DNA from: Clostridia bacterium
GTDB taxonomy: Bacteria > Bacillota > Clostridia > Oscillospirales > Acutalibacteraceae
DNA: 53,443 bases
Assembly (NCBI GenBank): GCA_017452785.1
Contig: JAFTLT010000025.1
Coordinates: 1-53,443, forward strand
Direction: 5' to 3'
This document shows, in pieces, positions 39,843-47,570 of this stretch. Below the pieces are notes generated by a model, which saw nothing but the letters and a program-made list of their open reading frames with translations, searched no databases and was not told the DNA's origin. Each line of letters begins with the position of its first letter. Position 1 is the stretch's first letter. A program made the position numbers and the translations under genes.

Positions 39843-39930
39843 AAGGGGTAACCGTTCAAAGCGGTTGGCCAAAATGGTTATTTATATTTGAACAAACAAC
39901 CGTCACTTTGCAGAGTGGCGGTTGTTGCAT
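39843..39930 (+). ncRNA. candidate small antisense RNA ending in a shared terminator
   Basis: Transcription from the consensus promoter would start near 39843 and end at a 13-bp hairpin (39895-39907 with 39914-39926, AACAACCGTCACT/AGTGGCGGTTGTT, one G-U pair). The predicted RNA is about 85 nt, has no convincing ORF, and includes a small stem AACCG-ttcaaag-CGGTT (39850-39866). It is antisense to the 3' end of the small ORF on the other strand. Known type I antitoxin RNAs have this layout; this one is predicted only from sequence. Confidence 0.55.
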
Positions 39931-39986
39931 TTAATCCTTATAGTAACTGTATATTTGAATATATGTACCGTAATGATTATAGGCAT
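39903..39986 (-). CDS. 27-residue peptide ORF, candidate type I toxin
   Basis: The ORF starts at the ATG at 39986, 8 nt after a strong AGGAGG (an ATG at 39990 in another frame is only 4 nt from it and gives a 19-residue Tyr-rich peptide, MYAYNHYGTYI...). The chosen peptide starts MPIIITVHIFKYTVTIRIK and ends CNNRHSAK: a run of alternating beta-branched and polar residues and a short charged tail. The last eight codons lie inside the transcription terminator hairpin shared with the antisense RNA. Peptides of this kind with an NNRHSAK-like tail seem familiar from Firmicutes genomes, but I cannot verify it. Toxicity is a hypothesis. Confidence 0.5.
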   Translation of the reverse strand: MPIIITVHIFKYTVTIRIKCNNRHSAK

Positions 39987-40050
39987 ACATAACACCTCCT
40001 TTCGGAAGTGACGTACCAACCGCCTTACATCGTCTCTTGACTACGCAACG

Positions 40051-40078
40051 ATAATACCACATTATAATATTTTGTCAA
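40051..40078 (-). promoter_or_regulatory. promoter of the small peptide transcript
   Basis: On the minus strand TTGACA (40078-40073) is followed after 16 bp by TATTAT (40056-40051), so the transcript should start near 40044 and carry a leader of about 58 nt before the ATG at 39986. The leader contains TAGTCAAG and GCGGTTGG, which also occur near the start of the opposing RNA. Confidence 0.6.
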
Positions 40079-40113
40079 TAATTGTTGCTTGCCGTAATTT
40101 AATATGTTTTCCG

Positions 40114-40162
40114 AATCGGGCACAGTTAGAGATACATTTTTACCTGTGCCCGATTTTCTTAT
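40114..40162 (+). terminator. strong hairpin with T-tract upstream of the ABC operon
   Basis: AATCGGGCACAG (40114-40125) and CTGTGCCCGATT (40144-40155) form a perfect 12-bp stem, then TTCTTATCTT. No gene on the plus strand ends just before it; it may insulate the ABC operon from upstream transcription. Confidence 0.7.
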
Positions 40163-40216
40163 CTTACGAAATCTTAAGGTAAAAGTCACCTAATCGTAAG
40201 GTTGGTAGTATATCAT
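40163..40216 (+). promoter_or_regulatory. ABC operon control region with the shared response-regulator-like site
   Basis: CTTACGAAATCTTAAGGT (40163-40180) repeats the motif at 38141-38158 with two changes. A further TCGTAAG (40194-40200) makes an inverted copy. A -10 candidate TATCAT (40211-40216) has no good -35, as expected for an activator-dependent promoter. The start codon is at 40246 after AAAAGGAG. Confidence 0.65.
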
Positions 40217-40245
40217 AAAGTTACAACATCAAAAGGAGTGTTATT

Positions 40246-40935
40246 ATGAACATTATAGAATGCAAAAACCTCACCAAAGAATACTTAAGCGGTGAAAACG
40301 TTGTCAAAGCCGTTGATGATGTAACTGTCAGCTTTGAGCAGGGAGAATTCTGTGCCATCACAGGTCCGTCAGGTTCTGGTAAGTCAACCTTTCTTCACGT
40401 GCTCTCTTCACTCGAAAACCCCACAAGCGGCAATGTTTACTACGGTGGGAAGTCACTTTCATCATATAACGACAATCAGCTGTCTATTCTTCGCCGCCGT
40501 CGCTTCGGCTTCGTTTTTCAGGCCTACAACCTTGTTCAGGAGCTTACGGGGTACGAGAATATTCTGCTTCCCGTTATGCTTGACGGTAAAAAGCCTGACG
40601 AGGAGTATCTTAACAAGGTTATTGATATGCTCGGCATCCGTGACAGATTAGAGCATCTTCCATCGGCACTTTCAGGCGGTCAGCAGCAGAGAATTGCTAT
40701 CGCAAGAGCACTTGCCAACAGACCGGCTATTCTTTTTGCTGACGAGCCTACGGGTAATCTTGACGGCAAGAGTGGCCGTGAGGTACTGTCACTTCTTAAA
40801 TATGTCAGTAAGCAGCTTGGCGTTACCCTTATTCTTGTAACCCACGACCTGCACGTTGCAGAGCAGGCAGAGAGAATTCTTACCATTGAGGACGGCAAGA
40901 TTGTTAAAGACACCAAGCCCGCACCCTCTGTATAA
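40246..40935 (+). CDS. ABC transporter ATP-binding protein (MacB/BceA-like)
   Basis: This 229-residue ATPase has the Walker A GPSGSGKST (about 41-49), Q-loop VFQAYNLVQ, signature ALSGGQQQRIAIARALA, Walker B ILFADEPTGNLD and H-loop VTHD, all in the pattern of the LolD/MacB/BceA family that works with FtsX-like permeases. It is 19 nt upstream of the permease gene and is preceded by AAAAGGAG. In this family ATP hydrolysis drives mechanical movement of extracytoplasmic parts, for antibiotic detoxification or peptide handling. Confidence 0.93.
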   Translation: MNIIECKNLTKEYLSGENVVKAVDDVTVSFEQGEFCAITGPSGSGKSTFLHVLSSLENPTSGNVYYGGKSLSSYNDNQLSILRRRRFGFVFQAYNLVQELTGYENILLPVMLDGKKPDEEYLNKVIDMLGIRDRLEHLPSALSGGQQQRIAIARALANRPAILFADEPTGNLDGKSGREVLSLLKYVSKQLGVTLILVTHDLHVAEQAERILTIEDGKIVKDTKPAPSV

Positions 40936-40954
40936 CTCAGGGAGGTGAACAGCA

Positions 40955-43684
40955 ATGAAAAGAAAACTCACAATTAACACCCTTGCTATGGGTAACCTGA
41001 AGCAAAGGCGAAAGCAATATACAATTCTTATTATCGGCATTATACTTGCTATGGTTTTCTCGTCGGGGATTCCTTTTTTCATTTCCTGCATGCAGACATC
41101 AATAACTGAAACCACAAAACGCCTTTACGGCACGCAAGATGAGATATACTTAAAAGCTATGGATGTTGATTTTGAAAAAGGTAAGTTGGATGGTTACATT
41201 TCAAATTACAGCCTTGCACATACAATAGGTTTTGCCTTCAAGGATGAAGAAAGCAATGATGTCGGTACTGCGGTTGCGTGGCTAGATGAAAAGGCCGTGG
41301 AGATGTATTATCCCTTCCTTTATGAGGGCAGATTACCCGAAAAAGCGGGCGAAATTGCCGCCGAAAGACAGTCCCTTATGCAACTTGGTTTTGCAGATGC
41401 AAAGCTTGGCGAGCAAATCACACTAACAATGAAAATACCAGATGGCAAGGATTTTTCAAAAAAAACAGAAAAGAGAACATATACCCTTGTTGGCGTTGTG
41501 TGCAATAAAAAAACAGCGATATGTGAGTGGCGAACCTCACAAGAAAGCGCATATTTACCTGCTGTCTTCGTGAATAAAGGCGAGGAAGTCGCTGTGGGCG
41601 GTAAAGAGTTGCTCGTTGCTTTTGTGAATTTTGATAACTATCAAAGTTGGAGCAACGAAAAGAAGCACGATTATTACCAGTTTTCCGGAAACACATTGAC
41701 AATAGGAACAAGAATACACAAAGTTCACAATGATAGCTATGAAGGAATAAGCGGCACAGACATATTGAGCACTATGCTTTACAGTACAGCTTTTGCAGTA
41801 ATACTAACCCTTGTTTCCTGCCTTGCGATTGTCAATTCCTTTGCTAATAATCTTCGTGAAAGAAAAAAGCAGATTGGTATGTTCCGTGCCGTTGGTGCAA
41901 CAAAAAGACAGATTATTTCAATTTATGCCCGTGAAGCATTCATCATCAGCCTTATTTCTGCTCCCATAAGTATTTTTATATCCTACTTCGGCGTTAAACT
42001 CATAACAAAAATAATGGGCGACGACCTTATATTCATGCCGGAAGTATGGATTCTTTTTGCAGGTGCAGGGCTCGGAATTATCTGCGTTATGTGTGCGGCT
42101 CTTATCCCTCTTATTCCAATTTCAAAAAGCTCACCTATGCAGGCTATCCGTAATGTTGATTATACAAGAAAGCTCCGAAGAAAGAAAATCCGTTCACAAA
42201 AACAGTTTAATGTATCATCACTTCTTGCCAAAAGAAACATCACCCTTGCCCGTTCAAGACAGATAATTGTCAGCATTATTCTTGCAATTACAATCATCGG
42301 CTCGTGTTATGGCTTCTCGGCAATAGAGTACGAACTAAGCGAAGTTGGCTACGGACAATATGAATACGGACTCTATAATGACGACCACTTTGAAGAGGAT
42401 TTTGTAAACCCAATTCTTGATTTCAGAGGTTACTGCAATAATGATGTCACTGAGCTGATGTCAACGGGATATTTTTCCGAGGCTGTGGCATCCAAAAAAG
42501 GTACGGTAAACATTCTAAGAGATGAATTCACCGATTACGAGCTGATTATTAATATCTGCTCTGATACAGGAAGCGTATACAAGGATGTTGCCAAGGGGCT
42601 TACAAAGGAAAACTTCAAGGAAAAGGTCACAAAAAACTTTTCAAAAAACTATCTCAATGTAAAGGAAAAGTATAATTACAATTCTCTTTTGCTCACCGCA
42701 ACTTTTGCAAGCATTGGCGAAGAATACTTTGAAAGAATGAAAGATGATATTGTTGAGGGTGAAATTAACATTGACAAGCTCAATTCCGGTGAGGAGATTG
42801 TGCTTGTGGCACCTCAGAAAATCGGTATAGAGATCGATGACGATTTTCTTGAATACTACCGTATTGATGACAGTAACCCCAATGAGGTTAAAAGAGACTA
42901 CCTTGAAATACAGGAGTGCTCTTTTAAGGTTGGCGACGAACTCGATTTAAGCATAGTTTGCACCTCTTCTAAGGATAAAAAACAATTTGTGAGAACAGAC
43001 AGAAAGGTAAAAATAGGTGCAATTTTAAAGGATGTTTCAGGCTTTGACTGGGAGTTTCCAAGCTTTTACGGCATAGGCGTACTCACAACCAATGAGGCAA
43101 GTCAGCTTTTCGCTCCCGAGCTTGATTACAACAGCATTTACCTTAAAACAAAGAACAATATTGATGATGAAATGAACAGCATAATTGTACCTTATCTTGA
43201 AAACATCAGCCTTTCTATTCCTGACGGCAGATTAAGAAACTTGTATGAATTTGCAAGGGACAATGAGCAAAGCATAAAAATTGGTCTTTTCGGTATAATT
43301 TGTATTATTAGTCTGTTCCTTGCAATTTGCGGTTGTGTTGTCAATAATGCTCTTACTGCAAGAATACGTGAAGGCAAAAGAGAAATAGGTACACTACGTG
43401 CTGTTGGTGCAGATTTAAAAGTAATTTCCTCGTCATATATCAAGCAGTTGCTATCAATTTTCGGTTGGGGTTATGGCATTGGTTTTGGTCTTTACATTGG
43501 AGGCTACTGCTTATTTGCAATAATGAACAATGTTATGGAATGGAACAAGGAGCTATACGGTATAAAGCTTGTTGAAACCTTTTTGATGTGTGCCGTATTG
43601 TTTATCCTCTGCGCTGTGAACCTTATCCTCAAAATTAAACAAGAAATGAAGCACAGCATAGTCGAAAACATCAGAGAACTGTAA
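40955..43684 (+). CDS. FtsX-like ABC transporter permease with two FtsX domains
   Basis: This 909-residue protein has transmembrane helix 1 at about 23-46, a large extracytoplasmic domain (about 47-265), three helices at about 275-400 (STMLYSTAFAVILTLVSCLAIVNSFANNLRERKKQIGMFRAVGATKRQI marks the FtsX domain), a second N-terminal helix at about 435-455, another extracytoplasmic domain (about 460-765), and a final FtsX domain (TARIREGKREIGTLRAVGADLKVISSSYIKQ, about 795-895). Duplicated FtsX domains with large external parts are typical of MacB-like/BceB-distant exporters in Firmicutes. It is 11 nt before the SH3-domain gene. Confidence 0.9.
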   Translation: MKRKLTINTLAMGNLKQRRKQYTILIIGIILAMVFSSGIPFFISCMQTSITETTKRLYGTQDEIYLKAMDVDFEKGKLDGYISNYSLAHTIGFAFKDEESNDVGTAVAWLDEKAVEMYYPFLYEGRLPEKAGEIAAERQSLMQLGFADAKLGEQITLTMKIPDGKDFSKKTEKRTYTLVGVVCNKKTAICEWRTSQESAYLPAVFVNKGEEVAVGGKELLVAFVNFDNYQSWSNEKKHDYYQFSGNTLTIGTRIHKVHNDSYEGISGTDILSTMLYSTAFAVILTLVSCLAIVNSFANNLRERKKQIGMFRAVGATKRQIISIYAREAFIISLISAPISIFISYFGVKLITKIMGDDLIFMPEVWILFAGAGLGIICVMCAALIPLIPISKSSPMQAIRNVDYTRKLRRKKIRSQKQFNVSSLLAKRNITLARSRQIIVSIILAITIIGSCYGFSAIEYELSEVGYGQYEYGLYNDDHFEEDFVNPILDFRGYCNNDVTELMSTGYFSEAVASKKGTVNILRDEFTDYELIINICSDTGSVYKDVAKGLTKENFKEKVTKNFSKNYLNVKEKYNYNSLLLTATFASIGEEYFERMKDDIVEGEINIDKLNSGEEIVLVAPQKIGIEIDDDFLEYYRIDDSNPNEVKRDYLEIQECSFKVGDELDLSIVCTSSKDKKQFVRTDRKVKIGAILKDVSGFDWEFPSFYGIGVLTTNEASQLFAPELDYNSIYLKTKNNIDDEMNSIIVPYLENISLSIPDGRLRNLYEFARDNEQSIKIGLFGIICIISLFLAICGCVVNNALTARIREGKREIGTLRAVGADLKVISSSYIKQLLSIFGWGYGIGFGLYIGGYCLFAIMNNVMEWNKELYGIKLVETFLMCAVLFILCAVNLILKIKQEMKHSIVENIREL

Positions 43685-43695
43685 GGAGTGATAAT

Positions 43696-44853
43696 ATGAA
43701 AAAAATAACAGCCTTTATCCTTTGCTTTCTCTTTCTGTTCTCCTTTACGCTCACCGCTTTGGCAGAGTACGAAAAAGAAACCGTCTATGCCACAGAAAAT
43801 GTAAACATAAGAACTGAGCCCAACACCGACTGCGACATCATCACCGTACTGCAAAAGGGCAGCAGTATCACCCGTGTTGATGAAGCTAACGGTTGGAGCA
43901 AGGTAATCTATGAGGGCGAGGAAAGGTATATCACAAGTGAATACCTCTCAATGATACCTCCCGAAGAAAAGCCTGCGGAAGAAACCAAAGAAGAGCCCAC
44001 CACCGAGGACAACTCTACACCGAGATTTATGGTGACCTCTTATGAGCTCAGCGAAAAGAGTCTTTCTCCCGAAAAGTCGGCGGTGCTGAAGGTGACCTTT
44101 AAAAATTACAGCACCACCAAGGCTCTCTATAACATCAAGTTCAGCCTTGAGGATCCAAGCGGCGATATTCTGACGGTTGGTATGCCTACAAAATATGTCA
44201 AGAGCATTTATGCCGGCAGCAGCTACACTTGGGAAATCGAGCTGAAAGCTATCAACACAGCTTCTATCGGTCAGCACGACCTTCAGGTGTCGGCAGAGTA
44301 CGAGGACAAAAACTTCGGCTCATACTCGTCAAGCGACACGGTGAGAATCGATGTAAAGCAGAGTGTGAAGCTCTCTTACAGCGGTGCAATCTTACCGAAA
44401 AAGGTAATTCAGGGTGACACACAGACCGTTACTGTTGACCTGATGAACACGGGCAAGAGCACCATTTACAACTGCACCCTTGATTTCAGCATTGAGGGTA
44501 TGCAGTCAGGCGGCAGTGTGTTTGTGGGTAACATTGAGTCTGCAACAAATGCTCAAGGCTCGGCAAATCTGCGAGTTGACAGTGACATTCTCGGAGAGGT
44601 TACAGGAAAAATCACCATAACCTACGAGGACGACTACGGCAAGGAGTACAAGAAAACCGTTGATGTCAGCACTGTCATTGAAGAAAAGGTTGAGCAGGTT
44701 GCCACGACAAACGAAGACGAAAAAGAGAAGAAGAATCCTCTTTGGTGGTTATTCATCCTCATAGGTCTTGCCGTCGGCGGCGGTGCAGGGTTCGGCATTC
44801 CCTGGCTTATTAACGATAAAAAACAGAGAAAAGAGGATGACTTGAGGTTGTAA
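43696..44853 (+). CDS. exported SH3-domain and CARDB-like membrane-anchored protein
   Basis: This 385-residue protein has a signal peptide (residues 1-23, ending LTALA), a bacterial SH3 domain (about 28-86: VYATENVNIRTEPNTDCDIITVLQKGSSITRVDEANGWSKVIYEG), an acidic Pro/Glu linker (about 88-108), two CARDB/COG1361-like beta domains (about 110-215 and 220-325: VLKVTFKNYSTTKALYNIKFSLEDPSG; TVTVDLMNTGKSTIYNCTLDFSIEG) and a C-terminal transmembrane helix (about 347-370) with a short basic cytoplasmic tail. It ends the ABC operon. It may couple the exporter to the cell wall or bind the substrate; this is inference. It could be a close companion of the FtsX permease rather than an unrelated gene, given 11-nt spacing. 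Confidence 0.85.
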   Translation: MKKITAFILCFLFLFSFTLTALAEYEKETVYATENVNIRTEPNTDCDIITVLQKGSSITRVDEANGWSKVIYEGEERYITSEYLSMIPPEEKPAEETKEEPTTEDNSTPRFMVTSYELSEKSLSPEKSAVLKVTFKNYSTTKALYNIKFSLEDPSGDILTVGMPTKYVKSIYAGSSYTWEIELKAINTASIGQHDLQVSAEYEDKNFGSYSSSDTVRIDVKQSVKLSYSGAILPKKVIQGDTQTVTVDLMNTGKSTIYNCTLDFSIEGMQSGGSVFVGNIESATNAQGSANLRVDSDILGEVTGKITITYEDDYGKEYKKTVDVSTVIEEKVEQVATTNEDEKEKKNPLWWLFILIGLAVGGGAGFGIPWLINDKKQRKEDDLRL

Positions 44854-44865
44854 CGGAATAAAGTT

Positions 44866-44905
44866 AAGTGCAGTAGTCGTGGCGGCTACTGCACTTGTTG
44901 TTATA
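44866..44905 (+). terminator. terminator of the ABC operon
   Basis: AAGTGCAGTAG (44866-44876) and CTACTGCACTT (44886-44896) form a perfect 11-bp stem, then GTTGTTAT. It lies 13 nt after the last stop codon. Confidence 0.75.
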
Positions 44906-44917
44906 GATAATAAAAAA

Positions 44918-45055
44918 GAGTGACATCACTGCCACTCTTTTGTTAATTATATTTTCTTGTCGCCCCTGGAAGGGGAGTTGTCACGAAGTGACAGAGGGGT
45001 TTAACCAAAATATCTCTTAAGAAGACCTTCAAATGCTTTTCCGTGTCTTGCTTCG
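44918..45055. repeat. 138-bp duplicated segment, copy B (see 25796-25933)
   Basis: On the minus strand this covers the end of rubrerythrin, a dispersed palindromic repeat (44958-45000) and a terminator hairpin (AAAAGAGTG/CACTCTTTT with a 10-nt loop at 44915-44943, then T-rich on the minus strand). It matches copy A without gaps. Here the gene is intact, so this is probably the source or a sister of the copy at 25796. Confidence 0.85.
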
Positions 45056-45537
45056 TCACGAGCCATTTCGTGAACTGTATCGTGGATAGCGTCAAGACCG
45101 TGCTCCTTAGCCATTTTTGCAAGGTCAAATTTGCCCTGAGTTGCGCCGTTTTCAGCAGCTACTCTCATTTCAAGGTTTTTCTTTGTGCTGTCTGTTACAA
45201 CTTCGCCGAGAAGCTCTGCAAACTTAGCTGCGTGTTCTGCTTCTTCATAAGCTGCCTTTTCCCAATAAAGACCGATTTCGGGGTAGCCTTCTCTGTGAGC
45301 AACACGAGCCATAGCAAGATACATACCTACCTCTGAGCATTCGCCGTTGAAGTTGTCACGAAGACCCATAACGATTTCTTCGGGCACGTTAGCTTCTTTG
45401 CCAACACCGAGAATGTGCTCGGCAGCCCAAGTCATTTCGCCAACTTCTCTTTCCTTCATCTGAGCCTTGCAGATTGCGCATCTTTCAACGGGTTCGTCGC
45501 TTTCCCAACCGCATACGGGACAATAGTACTTTTTCAT
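45001..45537 (-). CDS. rbr: reverse-type rubrerythrin
   Basis: This 178-residue protein has its rubredoxin-like domain at the N-terminus ([22 protein letters not shown], residues 6-27) and a ferritin-like diiron domain after it (about 40-178: [59 protein letters not shown]), which is the reverse order to classical rubrerythrin. Such proteins reduce H2O2 to water with NADH or rubredoxin-derived electrons in Clostridia. The ligands (Glu, Glu-x-x-His, Glu-x-x-His) are visible. It is 26 nt downstream of a PerR-type gene, so the pair should be induced by peroxide. Confidence 0.92.
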   Translation of the reverse strand: MKKYYCPVCGWESDEPVERCAICKAQMKEREVGEMTWAAEHILGVGKEANVPEEIVMGLRDNFNGECSEVGMYLAMARVAHREGYPEIGLYWEKAAYEEAEHAAKFAELLGEVVTDSTKKNLEMRVAAENGATQGKFDLAKMAKEHGLDAIHDTVHEMARDEARHGKAFEGLLKRYFG

Positions 45538-45563
45538 AATTTGTTTCCTCCAAAATTTAAATT

Positions 45564-45938
45564 TTAATTTTTACACTTTGAGCATAGACCAAAAAACATA
45601 AGAGAGTGGCCGGTAATGACTCCGTCAAAGTCCTTCGGCAGGGTACAGAAATCAGCAGAGTCAACATCAACATCAAGCACCTTCATGCATTGGTTGCAGG
45701 TGAAGTGGTAATGATTGTGAGTGTGGCCGTCAAATCTGTCACTGTCGCCGGTTGTGATTTTGAGTATGAGTCCTTCGCTTTCAAGGAGCTTCAGGTTTCG
45801 ATAGACCGTTGCAAGGCTGATAGAAGGAAAATCTTTTTTTACACTGAGATAAACCTCTTCAGCAGTGGGGTGGTCATATCGAGCCTGCAAATCCTTAAGC
45901 ACGGCATCTCTTTGGTTACTGTGTCGAAGCGTTGCCAT
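45564..45938 (-). CDS. perR: PerR-type Fur family peroxide-sensing repressor
   Basis: The start is the ATG at 45938 after AAAGGCGG; the longer frame to 46160 runs through the promoter and operator and is not used. The 124-residue protein has the Fur winged helix ([36 protein letters not shown]) and metal site [21 protein letters not shown]: the Asp in RFD and the His-Tyr-His correspond to the regulatory ligands of B. subtilis PerR, where Fur proteins have Glu. Two CxxC zinc motifs are present (CNQC, CSKC). It is slightly shorter than usual (about 145). It should repress itself and rubrerythrin. Confidence 0.88.
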   Translation of the reverse strand: MATLRHSNQRDAVLKDLQARYDHPTAEEVYLSVKKDFPSISLATVYRNLKLLESEGLILKITTGDSDRFDGHTHNHYHFTCNQCMKVLDVDVDSADFCTLPKDFDGVITGHSLMFFGLCSKCKN

Positions 45939-45977
45939 AAGATTACCGCCTTTCAGATTGTTTTTGTTGCTCTTATT

Positions 45978-46039
45978 GTTAATGATAATCATTATCATTA
46001 ACTTGGCTACAGTATAACCTATGTTTATGTGTTTGTCAA
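45978..46039 (-). promoter_or_regulatory. perR-rbr promoter with a perfect Fur/PerR box
   Basis: On the minus strand TTGACA (46039-46034), 17-bp spacer, TATACT (46016-46011). Immediately downstream lies a 25-bp perfect palindrome (45978-46002; 12-bp arms around one central base) with the core TGATAAT-C-ATTATCA, which is the 7-1-7 Fur-family box. Its position at the start of transcription predicts autorepression. Confidence 0.9.
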
Positions 46040-46201
46040 TAGGTTTTTGCAAAATTTTTTGATTTTTTATTTTTCCTTTTGTTTTTTTGTTTTTGCTTTT
46101 TATTTTTTTGTACGCAGGGGAGTTTCTGCAGAAAAAGAGCCGAAATCCGCCTGAAAGCATAGGTGCAACTGTCAGTTGCTAAAAATTTAAAGCCGACTTG
46201 A

Positions 46202-46230
46202 TAGACAAGAGGTGTTTTCTGTGCTATGAT
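46202..46230 (+). promoter_or_regulatory. promoter of the XRE-membrane gene
   Basis: TAGACA (46202-46207), 17-bp spacer, TATGAT (46225-46230) preceded by TG-x (extended -10). Confidence 0.6.
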
Positions 46231-46260
46231 TAAGTCAGAAAAACACGAAGGAGTGATAAT

Positions 46261-47508
46261 ATGAACAGCCTCGGTGAAAGACTTTATGAACTTAGAACAA
46301 AAAATGAAATGTCTCAGGGTGATCTTGCAGAAAAGCTTGATGTTTCAAGACAGACAATATCCAAATGGGAAAACAACATGAGCATCCCGGAGCTTGACAA
46401 AATAATTTCTCTGAGTAATCTTTTCGGTGTGTCGGTGGACTATATAGTAAAAGGGGAGGGTGATACTTCTGTCATATCGCCACAGTTTAGTGAGATTGCT
46501 TATGAAAACACAAAAGAGCCTGAACCTGTGAGAATGATAAGGGTTGACCCCACGGAAAAATATGTTTCCGGTATGTCTATTGCTTTGGGTATTCTAAAGT
46601 TGGTAATGGTGCTGTATAGTGTTTTTGTAGATATGCGACAAGTTATCCTGTTGGAAAGTAGCAGTCATCTTTCAATGCATATATACCTCTTTATTGCGAC
46701 GGAAATCATCGATATGTTTATATGCGTAGCTTTGCTGAGTCGGAGAAAAAATATTTTGTCAGCTGCTCTTATAACGCAAGCAGTATATAGTGTTGCTTGT
46801 TGGTTTATTCCTTCGTCAGGTGAAGGCGAAAAGATTATATTGATGGGAATTTCATCTGTACTTATGTTGGCTGCTGTGTTTGCTTTGGCATTAGGTTCGA
46901 CTTTTTCAAACAATAAAAATGCAAAACCGTTATGTGCAATTACTATAGCTTTGTTTATTATTCAATTTGCAGTCAGAAGCGCTGCATACGGTTATATTTA
47001 TATTGAATTTTCAGAAATGACAACACGTGGTGTCGTTATATCTGTATTCAATACATTTATAGAAACTTTGCCTATACTTATTGTCAATATAGGAATAGCT
47101 GTTATGATATATTTCAGAGCCAATCCGAAGCCGGTTTATGAAGTGGCTGAAAATGCTTATCCTGCATACAGCTATATGTATGTTGGTTCGGTCGTGCATA
47201 TACTTCTGAGCCTCTTTACTCTTGGTATATATAACTGCATATGGATCTGTAAAACAACTGAAGTGCTTAACTGTGGTAAAAATGAAATACAGAGCGGTAC
47301 TAAAAAACTACTTCTCTGCATATTGGTGCCTTTTTATAGGCTTTATTGGTATTACAATCAGTCAAAACGCCTTGAAAATCTTATGAAAGAAAGGGATTCA
47401 TCTTCTTCCGAATTTGCTGTTGTGACTCTGATATTAGCTATATTCGTTCCTATAGTGGCAGCAAGCACTTTTTTGCAGGTCAAAATCAACGAGTACGCAA
47501 AGAAATAA
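46261..47508 (+). CDS. XRE-family regulator fused to a membrane domain with DUF4234-like end
   Basis: This 415-residue protein has an N-terminal XRE helix-turn-helix (about 5-62: LGERLYELRTKNEMSQGDLAEKLDVSRQTISKWENNMSIPELDKIISLSNLFGVSVDYIVKG), a short linker, then about eight transmembrane helices (from about residue 105 to the end). The C-terminal part (about 300-395: YMYVGSVVHILLSLFTLGIYNCIWICKTTEVLNC...LLLCILVPFYRLYWYYNQSKRLENLM) resembles DUF4234. A DNA-binding domain on a polytopic membrane protein suggests a membrane-tethered regulator of unknown signal. It is monocistronic with AAGGAG upstream. Confidence 0.85.
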   Translation: MNSLGERLYELRTKNEMSQGDLAEKLDVSRQTISKWENNMSIPELDKIISLSNLFGVSVDYIVKGEGDTSVISPQFSEIAYENTKEPEPVRMIRVDPTEKYVSGMSIALGILKLVMVLYSVFVDMRQVILLESSSHLSMHIYLFIATEIIDMFICVALLSRRKNILSAALITQAVYSVACWFIPSSGEGEKIILMGISSVLMLAAVFALALGSTFSNNKNAKPLCAITIALFIIQFAVRSAAYGYIYIEFSEMTTRGVVISVFNTFIETLPILIVNIGIAVMIYFRANPKPVYEVAENAYPAYSYMYVGSVVHILLSLFTLGIYNCIWICKTTEVLNCGKNEIQSGTKKLLLCILVPFYRLYWYYNQSKRLENLMKERDSSSSEFAVVTLILAIFVPIVAASTFLQVKINEYAKK

Positions 47509-47510
47509 AG

Positions 47511-47539
47511 TTGACTAAATTTCATTTTTCTGCTATAGT
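47511..47539 (+). promoter_or_regulatory. promoter of the small secreted protein gene
   Basis: TTGACT (47511-47516), 17-bp spacer, TATAGT (47534-47539). Confidence 0.7.
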
Positions 47540-47570
47540 TAAACTGTAAATTAACAAAGGAAGTGGTAAA

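Noticed and set aside
39931-39990. Alternative 19-residue Tyr-rich peptide starting at 39990
   Set aside because: Its ATG is only 4 nt from AGGAGG, too close for good initiation; the ATG at 39986 has normal spacing. Kept as a possibility only.
45939-46160. N-terminal extension of the PerR frame
   Set aside because: It would place the coding region over a consensus promoter and the perfect Fur-family box, and the residues are Lys/Asn-rich without similarity to Fur proteins.
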